Shown one piece after another: positions 63,867 through 64,000 of a DNA stretch of 64,000 bases. The stretch is from assembly GCA_018268465.1 (NCBI GenBank), contig JAFDWN010000006.1, forward strand, positions 26,505 to 90,504, given 5' to 3'. The position numbers were made by a program, and so were the translations under genes. Every line of letters starts with the position of its first letter. Within the stretch, counting starts at the first letter, position 1. Below the pieces are notes generated by a model. The model made no database searches and was not told where the DNA came from. It saw only the letters and a list, made by a program, of their open reading frames with translations. The stretch is from Actinomycetota bacterium (GTDB taxonomy: Bacteria > Actinomycetota > Actinomycetes > Mycobacteriales > Mycobacteriaceae).

Positions 63867-63969
63867 CCGCCCTCCAGCGCGAAATTCCGGCTTTGGATCG
63901 TTGTGAACTGCGGCTTGATGCGCGTCTAGTGTGGCACAGTTCATATCACCACGGAAGCAACTACGCTGA

Positions 63970-63985
63970 ATGAAACGCGTTTCAT
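63970..63985. promoter_or_regulatory. LacI-type operator upstream of lpqY
   Basis: ATGAAACGCGTTTCAT, a perfect 16-bp palindrome with the central CG and TGAAAC/GTTTCA arms typical of LacI/GalR operators. It lies 104 bp upstream of the lpqY start, so a sugar-responsive repressor outside the window probably controls the trehalose importer. Confidence 0.7.
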
Positions 63986-64000
63986 GATTGTTTGTGAAGC

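Overview
The window is high-GC actinobacterial DNA. From about position 4,861 to the end it reads as a fast-growing, environmental mycobacterium (Mycolicibacterium type). From memory of the M. tuberculosis H37Rv map, it carries recognisable mycobacterial blocks: a fused ECF transporter pair (Rv2326c/Rv2325c-like), the exporter pair plus lprB, lprC, a SixA-type phosphatase and an SbcD/SbcC-like pair (Rv1272c-Rv1278), oppBCDA (Rv1283c-Rv1280c), carbonic anhydrase, cysD, cysNC and an Rrf2 regulator (Rv1284-Rv1287), and the trehalose importer lpqY-sugABC (Rv1235-Rv1238). IdeR-type and CsoR/RicR-type operators fit the same assignment. The first 4.84 kb (3' end of a tRNA-Ser, a GGDEF/EAL protein, MetF, an Nramp-like transporter, a DUF2505 protein) has a different codon style and gene families that do not look mycobacterial to me. 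It may be foreign DNA or an assembly join.

Layout. 4.9-8.1 kb: copper handling (CopA ATPase, CopZ-like chaperone, copper operator, Met/His-rich DUF305 lipoprotein). 8.1-10.0 kb: OmpR-type two-component system. 10.2-13.1 kb: ECF vitamin-type importer. 13.1-14.9 kb: two tandem DsbA-like proteins and a truncated MarR-like gene with matching palindromes. 15.0-16.5 kb: small membrane protein, F420-type reductase, unknown protein. 16.5-20.1 kb: heterodimeric ABC exporter. 20.2-25.9 kb: lprB-lprC, phosphatase, SbcD/SbcC-like pair. 25.9-30.0 kb: flavin monooxygenase, acyl-CoA-dehydrogenase-like partner and fprA behind an IdeR box. 30.1-36.9 kb: S33 hydrolase and oppBCDA.

36.9-46.2 kb is the most interesting part. 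It is a cassette with two small secreted paralogues, a DUF5666-like membrane protein, a PhoP-like two-component system, two YkcB-like GT-C glycosyltransferases and between them a GT2 polyprenyl-phosphate sugar synthase fused to a GtrA flippase domain. Direct repeats of 7 bp at 11-bp spacing occur both in front of the response regulator and in front of the GT2-GtrA gene, so the two-component system probably controls envelope glycosylation. A strong hairpin closes the cassette.

46.3-53.2 kb: carbonic anhydrase, a PE-PPE-domain protein lacking its nucleophile motif, the cysD-cysNC-cysQ sulfate-activation operon, an isochorismatase-like hydrolase and a CymR-like Rrf2 regulator. 53.2-58.3 kb: NarL-type sensor/regulator with a DUF4097 protein, a serine beta-lactamase-fold enzyme and an F420-type oxidoreductase. 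58.3-64.0 kb: DUF4032 kinase-like protein at the 3' end of the lpqY-sugABC operon, with LacI-type operators at its start. No gene-free stretch reaches 300 bp. I saw no insertion sequence, CRISPR array or phage genes.
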